Positions 25,225 to 34,456 are shown, numbered from the stretch's first letter. The stretch is 44,027 nucleotides of DNA from Anoxybacillus thermarum (GCF_000836725.1 NZ_JXTH01000017.1:1-44027), one strand, 5' to 3'. Translations and numbers: made by a program. Notes: generated by a model not told the origin, from the letters alone.

Positions 25225-26067
25225 ATGAAAACAGCGATTTTAACGGATAGTACAGCATACATCCCGAAACATATTCGCGAGCAGTTGAATATACATATCA
25301 TTCCTTTAAGTGTTGTCTTTGGAACGGAAACGTATCGAGAAGAAATGGATATAAGTGCAGAAGATTTTTTTGACAAAGTAAAAACGAGCGAACAACTGCC
25401 GACAACATCACAGCCGCCGATTGGACTATTTGTTGAAACGTTCGGGCAGCTTGCAAAGCAATACGATGCGGTCATTTCCATTCACCTATCAAGCGGCATT
25501 AGCGGAACGTACCAAGGAGCTGTTTCCGCGGGACAGATGGTCGAAGGCATTCGCGTGTATGCGTATGATTCGGAAATTAGCTGCATGATGCAAGGATTTT
25601 ATGCGATCGAGGCGGCAGAAATGGCGCAAGCAGGTGTGCATCCAGAGGCGATTATTGCGCGGCTAGATGAAATGAAACGATCGGTGCGCGCATATTTTAT
25701 GGTTGACGATTTATCGCATTTGCAGCGCGGCGGGCGGTTGAGTGGCGCGCAGGCGCTTATCGGCAGCCTCCTGCAAGTGAAACCGATTTTACATTTTGTT
25801 AATAAAGTGATCGTGCCGTTTGAAAAAATTCGTACACGTAAAAAAGCGTTAAGCCGAATAGAAGAGCTATTTGCGGAAGATGCGATGCTCGGCGTCCCAA
25901 TGCGTGCCGTCATCATTCATGCGAATCGCGAAGAAGAAGCGCGCGCATGGAAAGAAAAGCTCGAACAACAATACCCGCACGTTGAATTTTTCCTTAGTTA
26001 TTTCGGTCCGGTTATCGGCACACATTTAGGTGAAGGGGCAATGGGATTCGGTTGGTATAAAAAATAA
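25225..26067 (+). CDS. DegV family fatty-acid-binding protein (YviA-like)
   Basis: The 280-residue protein opens with the DegV signature KTAILTDSTAYIP. It has TSQPPIGLFVETF, the lipid head-group loop ISIHLSSGISGTYQGA, and the second-domain motif DDLSHLQRGGRLSGAQALIG. DegV proteins bind a fatty acid; many deliver it to the FakA kinase (FakB role), but which lipid this one uses is unknown. Its place between degU and comFA matches B. subtilis yviA. It has its own TATAAT (25171-25176) and a terminator downstream. Confidence 0.92.
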   Translation: MKTAILTDSTAYIPKHIREQLNIHIIPLSVVFGTETYREEMDISAEDFFDKVKTSEQLPTTSQPPIGLFVETFGQLAKQYDAVISIHLSSGISGTYQGAVSAGQMVEGIRVYAYDSEISCMMQGFYAIEAAEMAQAGVHPEAIIARLDEMKRSVRAYFMVDDLSHLQRGGRLSGAQALIGSLLQVKPILHFVNKVIVPFEKIRTRKKALSRIEELFAEDAMLGVPMRAVIIHANREEEARAWKEKLEQQYPHVEFFLSYFGPVIGTHLGEGAMGFGWYKK

Positions 26068-26098
26068 ACAGGAATTTCTTTGACTAGCGCGAATAAAA

Positions 26099-26127
26099 GA
26101 AGTGGGCGACTCGTCCACTTCTTTTTT
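26099..26127 (+). terminator. Terminator after the DegV gene
   Basis: GAAGTGG-GCGACTCGT-CCACTTC followed by TTTTTT. It lies between the DegV gene and comFA, so comFA starts a new unit or is reached by read-through. Confidence 0.88.
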
Positions 26128-26142
26128 AGTGGGGTGATTCGT

Positions 26143-27474
26143 TTGTATATGGCAGGCAAACAGTTGCTAAAGTGTGAACTTTCTTTTCCTTATGATGAGA
26201 AGTATGTTCAAATTGTTGAAAGTATCGTCAAAACGAAAAAAGGTTATCGTTGTGTGCGATGCGGCAACGAGAACCAACAACTTTTTGCGTCTTTTCCGTG
26301 TGCTCGTTGTAAACGTATATGTACGTATTGCCGAAAATGCGTCATGATGGGACGATGTAGCGAATGCAATCCACTCGTCATATGGACTGGTCCAATTCCC
26401 TCCACCTTTTTTTCTTCACCGCTAAAATGGAGCGGCAAACTATCCCCAGCCCAACAACTTGCTTCCGACGAAGTGTGTCATGCGATAGATCGAAACGACT
26501 CATTGCTCGTTTGGGCCGTGTGTGGTGCGGGAAAAACGGAAGTGTTATTTGCGGGAATCAATCTAGCGCTGTCGCACGGAAAACGCGTTTGCATCGCGGC
26601 TCCGCGCACAGATGTCGTGTTAGAGCTAGCACCGCGCTTGGCGAGCGTATTTCCATCGGTCGACATGGCGGCATTATATGGCGGTAGTGAAGACCGCGGC
26701 AAACTTGCTTCATTGACGGTGGCAACGACGCATCAATTGCTTCGGTATTGTCGGGCGTTCGATGTCATGATTGTTGATGAAGTGGATGCATTTCCATATA
26801 GCGCTGATCCGATGCTTTCGTACGCCGTTGAACGTGCCCGAAAACCAACGTCTTCACTTATTTATTTAACCGCAACACCGAACGAACAATGGCGGTATGA
26901 AGTGAAAAGCGGAAAACGAAAAGCGGTCATGATCCCAGCCCGTTATCATCGTCATCCGCTCCCCGTCCCTACATTCGAATGGTGCGGCAATTGGCAAAAA
27001 AAGTGGCGCAAAAAACGATTGCCTTCGTGCGTCGTTCGATGGATAAACGAGCATGTTGAACGGCGTAAACAAGCCTTTTTATTCGTCCCTCACATTGACT
27101 TTTTACAACAAGCCGTTCCGCACTTACAACAATTTCATCCGCACATTGAAGGGGTACATGCTGAAGATCCGAAACGAAAAGAAAAAGTGCTCGCTTTTCG
27201 ACGCGGACACATTCCTATTCTCGTGACAACGACTATTTTAGAGCGTGGGGTGACTGTGCCAAACATTGATGTTGCTGTTTTAGGTGCAGAACAACCGATT
27301 TTTACAGAAAGTGCGCTCGTACAAATTGCTGGACGGGTCGGGCGAAGTGCGCAACATCCGACAGGCGATATTCGCTTTTTTCATTTTGGAAAAACGAAAG
27401 CAATGCTTAAAGCAAAGCGCCATATTGTACGTATGAACGAGGAAGCACGAAAGAGAGGGTTGCTTGACGAATGA
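26143..27474 (+). CDS. comFA: ComFA, DEAD-box-like ATPase for DNA uptake
   Basis: The protein of about 443 residues has an N-terminal zinc finger region with several CxxC pairs (CVRCGNE, PCARCKRICTYCRKC, CSEC). A superfamily 2 ATPase core follows: Walker A VCGAGKTEV, DEVD box, SAT-like LTATPN, and motif VI ALVQIAGRVGRS. ComFA drives import of single-stranded DNA across the membrane in competent cells. TTG 26143 follows GGGGTGATT; ATG 26149 is also possible. A longer frame from 26080 would include the terminator and is rejected. No ComK boxes were clear upstream. Confidence 0.92.
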   Translation: MYMAGKQLLKCELSFPYDEKYVQIVESIVKTKKGYRCVRCGNENQQLFASFPCARCKRICTYCRKCVMMGRCSECNPLVIWTGPIPSTFFSSPLKWSGKLSPAQQLASDEVCHAIDRNDSLLVWAVCGAGKTEVLFAGINLALSHGKRVCIAAPRTDVVLELAPRLASVFPSVDMAALYGGSEDRGKLASLTVATTHQLLRYCRAFDVMIVDEVDAFPYSADPMLSYAVERARKPTSSLIYLTATPNEQWRYEVKSGKRKAVMIPARYHRHPLPVPTFEWCGNWQKKWRKKRLPSCVVRWINEHVERRKQAFLFVPHIDFLQQAVPHLQQFHPHIEGVHAEDPKRKEKVLAFRRGHIPILVTTTILERGVTVPNIDVAVLGAEQPIFTESALVQIAGRVGRSAQHPTGDIRFFHFGKTKAMLKAKRHIVRMNEEARKRGLLDE

Positions 27475-28139
27475 AATGTGTCATTTGTCATAATGATTGG
27501 ATGCCGAAAATGTCTTTTTCGATCTTTTTGACGCTTCGCCAAGAGGATGTTTGTTGCCCCCGTTGCCGTGCTCGTTTTATTCGTTTGGAAGGGAATCGTT
27601 GTGAGCGATGTAGCCGTTTAACCGATCAGGTGGTATGTGAAGATTGCATCGCGTGGGAAAAACGAAAAAGTGTTTTAAAACAAAACGTCTCAGTGTATAT
27701 GTATAACGATTGGATGAAAGAAGTGATGAATCGTTTTAAATTTCGTGGTGATTATGCGCTTATTGAAGCGTTTCGTCAAGATGTCCGCGCCGTTTTTTCT
27801 AAACATTTTTCTTCCGATGTATGCCTCGTGCCCATTCCTCTTAGCCCTTCTCGACTAGCTGAACGCGGATTTAATCAAGCGGAAGCGATCGCTTCTCTTT
27901 TGCCATCGCCAATGATTTTTGGCTTGCAACGTATCGATGACGAAAAACAATCGAAAAAAAAGCGACGTGAACGTTTCACTGGACGGAAGTTTTGTCTCAC
28001 CGGAGAAAATGTTGCAGAAAAGCGCATTGTCATCGTAGATGATATTTACACGACAGGTGCAACGGTGCATGAAGCAGCAAAACTTCTGTATGATGCAGGG
28101 GCGTGCGAGATTTGTTCGTTTACGCTCATCCGTTCATAG
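27471..28139 (+). CDS. comFC: ComFC phosphoribosyltransferase-like competence protein
   Basis: The 222-residue protein has N-terminal zinc ribbons (CVICHNDW, CCPRCRARF, CERC...CEDC) and a PRTase fold. That fold carries the ComF signature LVPIPLSPSRLAERGFNQAE and the PRPP loop IVIVDDIYTTGATV. ATG overlaps the comFA stop (ATGA), so the genes are coupled. ComFB, present between these genes in B. subtilis, is absent. ComFC works with ComFA in DNA import; its catalytic activity is not established. Confidence 0.93.
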   Translation: MKCVICHNDWMPKMSFSIFLTLRQEDVCCPRCRARFIRLEGNRCERCSRLTDQVVCEDCIAWEKRKSVLKQNVSVYMYNDWMKEVMNRFKFRGDYALIEAFRQDVRAVFSKHFSSDVCLVPIPLSPSRLAERGFNQAEAIASLLPSPMIFGLQRIDDEKQSKKKRRERFTGRKFCLTGENVAEKRIVIVDDIYTTGATVHEAAKLLYDAGACEICSFTLIRS

Positions 28140-28221
28140 TTGGGAATAAACTCCCATTGAAAAGTATGCAACGATGGTCGATATAAAAAGTAGGAATATT
28201 GGAGAACGGAGATGGGGCGTT

Positions 28222-31200
28222 ATGGAAATTCGCGGATACGGACATTATCGCTCGGCATCCTCATCGTCAACGACTGTGACATTAAAAGCGGGAGATGTGT
28301 ATGAAGCGGTCGTGAAAGAGCAAGTGGGTGAAAAAGAAGCGATCGTGCAATTGCGGGGTGTTGACATTCGGTTTCGTTTTGAAGGAGACGTTCCGCCTTC
28401 TGGAAGAGTGAAAGTGCAAGTGACAGGTGGGAACGGAGATGTCGTGGAAGGAAAGGTTGTCACACCTCCTTCCTCATCATCATTTGAAACGTTTGAAACA
28501 CCTGAACTTCGCCAAGCGGCAACGATTGTGATTCAAAAGCAGCTGCCGCTCACCCGTGAAATAGTGGAGTCGTTGCGCACATTTTTAGCGGAAGGAAAGG
28601 GAACGGTTGAACAAAAGCTAGAAACAATTCAAATTGCCGCAAGCAAAAAGCTTGATATGACAGTAAAGCAGTTACAAGCGGTGCACGAAGCGCTCCACGG
28701 CAAGCCGTTAAGCGAGTCGCTGCATGATATCGTGCGCGCGATCGATGCACATTTTTCATTTATTCCAATCGCCAAGCAATCATCGCAAACGATTAGTGAG
28801 TTGCGAGCGCATCTGCAACAAGAGCGAAACGTTGACCGCGTCATCGAGATTGTGAAGCAGTTTGCGGATGATAGTGGACATGAAGAAATGGCTAGAGCTG
28901 TTCGTGAGGCGATTGCGCTGAAAGAGCGCGGTCACGAATCGTTTGCCCGCAGCCGCATCATGCAAGCGGTCGCTATGGCGGAAATGAACGAAAAGAAAAC
29001 GAATGACGTACAAACAGAACGGGCAACGACGCAAGAGAGACAGTTGCAAATCATGCGCCAACAAATTGAACGCGAGCCGATTGTTGCCAAAGCGATCGCT
29101 ATAGCAAAAGGAAGCGACGTCGTTCGTCAAACGCTCGGCTCAGCGTTACAAGAGGCAGAACAGCTGTATCGCTCAGGCCAACCACTTAGTGCCAAACAAC
29201 GATTGCTTGAAGCGTTTGTTTCTGTAGAGAAGAAGGAAGACGTTCCGATACAACCGTCCTCACCCGCACAAAAGCAAGTTATCGATGAAGCAAAACGCAT
29301 CGTGCGCACTGCTCGCAATGTTGAAGATGCGGTTCGTCAGCTGAAAGAGACGGTTTTACCACGCATCGAATCGAAGGAACTATATGAAGCCATTGAACGT
29401 TTACAACAACTAGGAGAAAAAGCGAAAAACGATCTCATTCAAGCGTTGCATACAGTGGAAGAAGAAGCGATTGCGGACGTAGTGCGTACAGCGAAAGAGG
29501 CGGTACGAACGAATGCGCCGGCAGGGGTAGAAGCGAAAGAATCGCAGATAAAGCAAGTCGTTGAATTGAGGAAACAGGCGGAAAGCGCGCCAACGGTTAA
29601 AACGGTAGAGGCGCAGTTGAGAGAAGTTGCACGTACGTTGCCGGCGGAGCAAGGAGAGAAAGTCACTCAAGCATTAAATCAGGCGAAACTATTTGAAACG
29701 GTTGGGCGTGGCAAAGAAGCGCTGCAAAAGCTCGTGCAAACATTACGTGCCATTGAACAACAGCTTGCGCCCGAATATGTCCAGCGAGCAAATATGATTG
29801 CCGACCGCCTTGAACAGCAAAAGATGACGCTGACAGAAGCGGTTCGTGAGCTTCAAGGTGATGCGACACTTGCTAAACAACCGAATGTGGCGCAAACACT
29901 TCAGCGAGTTATACAAACGCTCGACGAACAACGCCAACAGCTATTCACATCTCTTGCAACGATCGAGAGTGAAAAACGCGCAACGAATGACATACGTGCA
30001 GTCATCTCTCAAGCGATGAAAACGATACAAAAGGAGCCGAATGTGAAAGAAGCGTTGTATATGGCGCGCGCGCAGCTCGCCCAACATATGCAGCCGTCGC
30101 TTCATGAAGCGTTTGCTCGTGCGGAGCAACTAGCTGAAAGCGGTCGAGAAATAGCCGCAAGACAAACGGTCGTTCAAGCGTTTCAACAAGTTGAACAGAC
30201 GTTGTTGCCAAACAATACCTCAACAGCTGATGACGAAGCGTACGAATCATTCGCTGTGCTCGGCTTGCAATCAAAAGATATGATCGTGCAAACCGTCACG
30301 AAACGGATGGCAGAAGCGACGAAACAGTTTCAACAAACGAAGCGTGATATGATGCGCAACTTAGATGCAATCGACCATCTCATTACTCAATATAAGCAAG
30401 CGGCGAGACCGCAAGCGAAGCAATTGCTAGAAACGACGATTAAACAGCTCGACCAAACGATTTTAAAAAGCGATGCGATGTTGTTTGCCGATATGACGAT
30501 GGAGAAAAAATTACTGCAAGCAAGTTCGCAATTGACAGAGGCGAAAAAGCTGTTAGAGAAAGGGCAACTGGCGGAGGCGCAAAAAATCGTGAAACAAGTC
30601 AAAAGTGCGCTTGAACAAATGCAATTTAAGCCGTCCGATGTGAAAGTGAAACATTTTGTTGACACTCAGTCTTTTAAACAACAAGACCCTGAACGTGCGC
30701 TGCTTCAGCAATGGAACGACGTCGTCCAACCGGAGCCGTCCGCGCGCCATATGCTGCAAACGATTCGCCGGCTCGGATTGATGCATGAAGCGGATGTTGC
30801 AAATGCACTTGTGTTTAACGGTGAAAGCGAACAGTCTGAGGAAACGCTGAAAGGTCTTCTTATGAAACTTGCGCAAGCGAACGGAGAAGCGGCGAAACAA
30901 GCAGAACAAGCGTTAACGAACATGACTGGTCAACAGCTTTTAAACAAAAACGATCAAGGAAGCGCGATGCAAACGCTCTTTTTTACCATTCCACTTTTGC
31001 TTCAAAAAGAAGTGAAAGACGTGAACGTATATGTGAACGCCCGTAACGACGGAAAACGAGTCGATTGGGAAAACTGTAGCTTATACTTTTTGCTTGAAAC
31101 GAAAAAGCTGGGCGATGTTGGCGTTTTGCTGAGCGCGAACGAACGAACGATTTCTGTAACGTTTCGTAACGATCGGGAAGATTTTGCCGAGCGTATGCGT

Positions 31201-31350
31201 CCGCTTGTGGAAACCGCGACAAAGCGGCTTGAAGAAATTGGATACCGCGTCGGTCACGTACAATTTACGACGTTTGAGAAAAAAGAAGAAAAAACGAACG
31301 AGCCGAAACGAGCAACATGGACGGAGAAAGGATATGATTTTACAATATGA
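28222..31350 (+). CDS. Giant FliK/YlqG-like flagellar hook-length type protein
   Basis: The product is about 1,042 residues. Residues 20-80 form a small beta domain (VTLKAGDVYEAVVKEQVGEKEAIVQLRG, split here by intent). The middle 750 residues are Ala/Gln/Glu/Lys-rich helices, with repeats around ALQEAEQLYRSGQPLSAKQR and related words. The last 110 residues resemble the FliK C-terminal domain (VDWENCSLYFLLETKKLGDV...TISVTFRND...LEEIGYRVGHVQF). No signal peptide. The stop overlaps the following FlhB-domain gene (ATGA). In B. subtilis a YlqG-YlqH pair has the same partners, and this protein is about twice YlqG's length. I chose ATG 28222 (GGAG at 10 bases); the frame extends to ATG 28174, which lacks a ribosome site. 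Confidence 0.75.
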   Translation: MEIRGYGHYRSASSSSTTVTLKAGDVYEAVVKEQVGEKEAIVQLRGVDIRFRFEGDVPPSGRVKVQVTGGNGDVVEGKVVTPPSSSSFETFETPELRQAATIVIQKQLPLTREIVESLRTFLAEGKGTVEQKLETIQIAASKKLDMTVKQLQAVHEALHGKPLSESLHDIVRAIDAHFSFIPIAKQSSQTISELRAHLQQERNVDRVIEIVKQFADDSGHEEMARAVREAIALKERGHESFARSRIMQAVAMAEMNEKKTNDVQTERATTQERQLQIMRQQIEREPIVAKAIAIAKGSDVVRQTLGSALQEAEQLYRSGQPLSAKQRLLEAFVSVEKKEDVPIQPSSPAQKQVIDEAKRIVRTARNVEDAVRQLKETVLPRIESKELYEAIERLQQLGEKAKNDLIQALHTVEEEAIADVVRTAKEAVRTNAPAGVEAKESQIKQVVELRKQAESAPTVKTVEAQLREVARTLPAEQGEKVTQALNQAKLFETVGRGKEALQKLVQTLRAIEQQLAPEYVQRANMIADRLEQQKMTLTEAVRELQGDATLAKQPNVAQTLQRVIQTLDEQRQQLFTSLATIESEKRATNDIRAVISQAMKTIQKEPNVKEALYMARAQLAQHMQPSLHEAFARAEQLAESGREIAARQTVVQAFQQVEQTLLPNNTSTADDEAYESFAVLGLQSKDMIVQTVTKRMAEATKQFQQTKRDMMRNLDAIDHLITQYKQAARPQAKQLLETTIKQLDQTILKSDAMLFADMTMEKKLLQASSQLTEAKKLLEKGQLAEAQKIVKQVKSALEQMQFKPSDVKVKHFVDTQSFKQQDPERALLQQWNDVVQPEPSARHMLQTIRRLGLMHEADVANALVFNGESEQSEETLKGLLMKLAQANGEAAKQAEQALTNMTGQQLLNKNDQGSAMQTLFFTIPLLLQKEVKDVNVYVNARNDGKRVDWENCSLYFLLETKKLGDVGVLLSANERTISVTFRNDREDFAERMRPLVETATKRLEEIGYRVGHVQFTTFEKKEEKTNEPKRATWTEKGYDFTI

Positions 31351-31634
31351 TGTACTTTAACCAAAAACGAAAGCGTGAAATAAACGGTCCGTCGGCAGCA
31401 GTCATTCGCTATGAACAAGGGGATAAAGCGCCGACCGTCGTCGCCCACGGGCGCGGCTATGTTGCTGAGAAAATTATCGAAATCGCTAAACAAAACGGCG
31501 TGCCGATCGAACAAGATGCTGCGCTCGTGCAGCATTTGCTTGACCTTGACCTTGGCGATACGATTCCCCCGCAATTATACGCGGTCATTGCAGAAATTTT
31601 AATTTTAATTGAAAAAATGGAACGAAACTATTAA
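31347..31634 (+). CDS. FlhB C-terminal-domain homologue (YlqH-like)
   Basis: The 95-residue protein aligns with the cytoplasmic domain of FlhB, the flagellar export switch. It reads ...AAVIRYEQGDKAPTVVAHGRGYVAEKIIEIAKQ, then PPQLYAVIAEILILIEKM (given here only in parts of the run). The autocleavage motif NPTH of true FlhB is replaced by NGPS, so self-cleavage is not expected. No membrane helices. It should be soluble and may bind the export gate or the FliK-like partner. It overlaps the upstream gene by four bases, suggesting joint function. Confidence 0.85.
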   Translation: MMYFNQKRKREINGPSAAVIRYEQGDKAPTVVAHGRGYVAEKIIEIAKQNGVPIEQDAALVQHLLDLDLGDTIPPQLYAVIAEILILIEKMERNY

Positions 31635-31657
31635 ACATTGAAAAATCGTGACGATTA
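31632..31657 (+). promoter_or_regulatory. SigD (flagellar sigma) promoter for fliS and flagellin 1
   Basis: TAAA (31632-31635), 14 bases, GACGATTA (31650-31657) fits SigD consensus (TAAA-N15-GCCGATAT) with two or three -10 mismatches. It lies at the end of the FlhB-domain gene. Confidence 0.6.
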
Positions 31658-31692
31658 ATAAAGTAGGTGAACGAGAAAAGGGGAGTGAGCGC

Positions 31693-32106
31693 GTGGATTT
31701 TTTAACGGAAGAAGCGGTGTATAAAAAAACGCCGCAACAGTTAACAGCGCTGCTTTATGAAGGGCTTATCGACAGCTTAGAAGAAGCGATTGAAAACACA
31801 AAAAAAAGCAACTATATTCACGCCAATAAACGATTGCAAAAAGCAAACGATATTTTACGCCGTCTTGGCGTCGGGTTAAACTATGACGCCGGCATTATCG
31901 CCCATCAACTAGATGCGTTATATAATTACATGGCAGAGCGTCTCATCGAAGCCAATATGAAAAAAGACGTAGCGATGATGCAAGAAGTATTAACGATCGC
32001 AAAAGACATTGCGAACGCATGGAACGAAGCGCTGAAAAAACAACCGACAATAAACACCGCGGCAAAAAAAGCGGCGACATATGAACAATTTATTATGACG
32101 GAGTAA
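31693..32106 (+). CDS. fliS: FliS flagellin export chaperone
   Basis: The 137-residue helical protein begins MDFLTEEAVYKKTPQQL and has the FliS words LTALLYEGLIDSLEEAIENT and ALYNYMAERLIEANMKKD. It binds the flagellin C-terminus in the cytoplasm and keeps it export-ready. GTG 31693 follows GGGAG at 7 bases; the longer frame from 31648 has no site and would begin inside the promoter. Flagellin 1 starts 13 bases after its stop. In B. subtilis fliS lies downstream with fliD; its pairing here directly with a flagellin suggests a dedicated chaperone. Confidence 0.88.
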   Translation: MDFLTEEAVYKKTPQQLTALLYEGLIDSLEEAIENTKKSNYIHANKRLQKANDILRRLGVGLNYDAGIIAHQLDALYNYMAERLIEANMKKDVAMMQEVLTIAKDIANAWNEALKKQPTINTAAKKAATYEQFIMTE

Positions 32107-32119
32107 AGGAGCGGACAAA

Positions 32120-33937
32120 ATGAGAATTAACCATAACATTCAAGCATTGAACGCTTACCGCAACTTAGCGGTAAACCAATCCAATACAGCGAAAAACTTA
32201 GAAAAGCTTTCTTCCGGCTTGCGCATTAACCGTGCCGCAGACGACGCCGCAGGTTTGGCGATCTCCGAAAAAATGCGCTCGCAAATTCGTGGCCTAGAAG
32301 TAGCGGAGCGCAATGCGCTAGATGCCATTTCGCTTATTCAAACAGCGGAAGGGGCGTTGAACGAAGTACACAGCATTCTTCAACGCATGAGAGAACTCGC
32401 GGTGCAGGCGGCGAATGATACCCTTGAGCCCGGTGACCGTGCAGCTATTCAGGCGGAAATGGATCAATTAACAAAAGAAATCGACCGTATTGCTGATACA
32501 ACCCAGTTTAACCAAAAACTTTTGTTTAGCGGCTCGCCAAAGGGAAAAGCGTTTGCCGAAGTGAACTCTTCGAAAATGAGTTATGTCGGTAACGGAACGT
32601 GGGAAGGGATTGTAACAACGACACCGACTGCTCCAGCGCAAGTTGTCTTGGATTTTTCACGAGCATTTGGGATGCTTACCGATGATGGAATCGATGGTCA
32701 AATTTTTACGATTAACGGAAAAACATACCAAATTGATGCGAAAGGGGATGGAGTGACAAATACAAGCCATATTCGAGTAGATGTTTCTTCTTGGGATCCA
32801 CTTCCGGTTGATGATAGTGATGCGGTTGCCAACATTAACAGCTTAATGACAGCATTAAAAAATACAATTATTGCAAATGATAGCACGTTTAGTTCTGCGA
32901 GTACTATTACTAATGCTTCGGACAGCGGTACTGCAACTGATGGAACGATTAGCAACGGTCAACTGACTTTGTTAACGACGAAAAACATGTCGCCAAAAGA
33001 AGCCAATCAAATTCAAGTATCTTCTTCTTTTGATAATACGAAATTAAAATATTTGCCTACATCTAGTTCAACTACTGAAGTTAGTACTTTTGTTGCGAGT
33101 GGCACATCGGCGACTTCTGAATCTTTTACGCTGTCATTTAATGATGTTCCAAAGAATGGGGATATACTAAAAATAGATAATTTAAAAATTACGTTCAGCG
33201 ACTCAACAAGCAATACGTACTCATGGAGCGGAACGGAAGGAACAGCGACCATTAACGTCAGTGGCAAGAGTGTAACAGACGTGCTTAATGAAATTAAGGA
33301 TGTTCTTGATGATGCTGTAGCGGATACTACGAATAGACCTGTTGATGCGTTGACATTCCACAGTGTCGTAGATAATATGTTGCTTCTCTCTACGAATCGG
33401 ACAGAAGACGGGGGATCATTTGGTTTTTCAAACGGTCTAGAAATTCAATTGATTGATCGTAATTTTGGGGACAAAGAAGGCCAAAAACTAAATCTTGAAA
33501 TGCAAATTGGAGCGAATGAATTAGAAACGCTGGCATTTGATTTAAGTGTCATGGATGCGGCAAGTCTAGGATTAGCCAGAAAAGCGGACCGGACTACTAT
33601 TCTCACTGTAGGCGTAAACGCTGAAGCTGGAATCGATGTATCCTCTTCTGCTCAAGTTGCTCGTGCAGCGATTTCAGTTATTGACGAAGCGATCCGCAAA
33701 GTATCCGAAGAGCGAGGCAAACTCGGTGCTTACCAAAACCGTCTCGAACATACAATCAACAACTTAAAAACAGCACATGAAAACTTAACATCCTCTGAGT
33801 CGCGCATTCGCGATACAGATATGGCGATGGAGATGACAAACTTCACGAAAAACAACATTTTAAACCAAGCGGCACAGGCGATGCTCGCACAGTCGAACCA
33901 GCTGCCGCAAGGAATTTTGCAATTGCTGAAAAGCTAA
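32120..33937 (+). CDS. Flagellin 1 (large, 605 residues, intron-free)
   Basis: The N-terminal D0/D1 region (RINHNIQALNAYRNL, LSSGLRINRAADDAAGLAIS, residues 1-150) and C-terminal D1/D0 region (residues 490-605, ending MLAQSNQLPQGILQLLKS) are typical. Between them lies a variable region of about 340 residues rich in Thr/Ser/Asp, forming outer domains D2/D3. It is about 330 residues longer than flagellin 2. The two sites where introns interrupt flagellin 2 are uninterrupted here (33820/33821 and 33889/33890). It is cotranscribed with fliS from a SigD-like promoter and lacks the CsrA-type leader hairpin seen before flagellin 2. Confidence 0.95.
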   Translation: MRINHNIQALNAYRNLAVNQSNTAKNLEKLSSGLRINRAADDAAGLAISEKMRSQIRGLEVAERNALDAISLIQTAEGALNEVHSILQRMRELAVQAANDTLEPGDRAAIQAEMDQLTKEIDRIADTTQFNQKLLFSGSPKGKAFAEVNSSKMSYVGNGTWEGIVTTTPTAPAQVVLDFSRAFGMLTDDGIDGQIFTINGKTYQIDAKGDGVTNTSHIRVDVSSWDPLPVDDSDAVANINSLMTALKNTIIANDSTFSSASTITNASDSGTATDGTISNGQLTLLTTKNMSPKEANQIQVSSSFDNTKLKYLPTSSSTTEVSTFVASGTSATSESFTLSFNDVPKNGDILKIDNLKITFSDSTSNTYSWSGTEGTATINVSGKSVTDVLNEIKDVLDDAVADTTNRPVDALTFHSVVDNMLLLSTNRTEDGGSFGFSNGLEIQLIDRNFGDKEGQKLNLEMQIGANELETLAFDLSVMDAASLGLARKADRTTILTVGVNAEAGIDVSSSAQVARAAISVIDEAIRKVSEERGKLGAYQNRLEHTINNLKTAHENLTSSESRIRDTDMAMEMTNFTKNNILNQAAQAMLAQSNQLPQGILQLLKS

Positions 33938-33943
33938 TGGGTG

Positions 33944-33979
33944 AAAAGGGTAGGTCGATGCGGCCTCGCCCTTTTTTTG
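33944..33979 (+). terminator. Terminator of flagellin 1
   Basis: AAAAGGG ... CCCTTTTTTT with an inner AGGTC-GATGC-GGCCT stem, starting 7 bases after the stop codon. Confidence 0.82.
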
Positions 33980-34018
33980 TACGTGTGGCATAATATAAAG
34001 AAAAAGGTGTGAACAGTG

Positions 34019-34456
34019 ATGGAAGTACAAAAAGTGTCGCGTGCGTCGTTACAACGCGTGGAGAAAAAAGATGATGCGCCGATGGAGTCGGTGTCGTTTA
34101 CGGAAGTGATGCAGAGGAAAAAAAGCGATGTATTGTTTGAACGGTTTCAAACGATGGCGCAGCAAATTGAAGCACAAGGAAAAAAGCTGGCGGAATCACA
34201 AACGGTCGAAGATTTAAAAGCATATAAAAGGCTTATAAAGCAATTTTTAGATGATGCGGTGAAAAATAGTTTGCAGCTCGAAGAACAGCGCGGATTTAGC
34301 CGCGGGGGACGGACGAAAATTTATAAGCTTGTGAAAGAAGTCGATCAAAAGTTAGTGGAGCTGACAAACGCGGTATTGGATAAAGAGAAAAAAGGGCTTG
34401 ACTTGCTTGGGCTTGTCGGTGAAATTCAAGGGCTTATTATTAACATATATACGTGA
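34019..34456 (+). CDS. YaaR-like (DUF327) protein
   Basis: The 145-residue acidic/basic helical protein has the DUF327 features: N-terminal VSFTEVMQRKK, central DLKAYKRLIKQFLDDAVKNSLQLEEQ (given as a positional note: residues 65-90) and RTKIYKLVKEVDQKLVELTN. The family is conserved in Bacillaceae, and its role is unknown. Here it sits between a flagellin and yvyF rather than near the origin as in B. subtilis, so a second, flagella-linked paralogue is likely. ATG 34019 is preceded by AAGGTG. Confidence 0.78.
   Translation: MEVQKVSRASLQRVEKKDDAPMESVSFTEVMQRKKSDVLFERFQTMAQQIEAQGKKLAESQTVEDLKAYKRLIKQFLDDAVKNSLQLEEQRGFSRGGRTKIYKLVKEVDQKLVELTNAVLDKEKKGLDLLGLVGEIQGLIINIYT

Noticed and set aside
27440-27480. 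Missing comFB as a deletion artefact
   Set aside because: comFA and comFC overlap cleanly by ATGA, so the arrangement looks natural rather than damaged.
29410-30923. Many minus-strand ORFs of 60-118 codons opposite the FliK-like gene
   Set aside because: They are shadows caused by the biased codon use of the Ala/Gln/Glu-rich coding strand.
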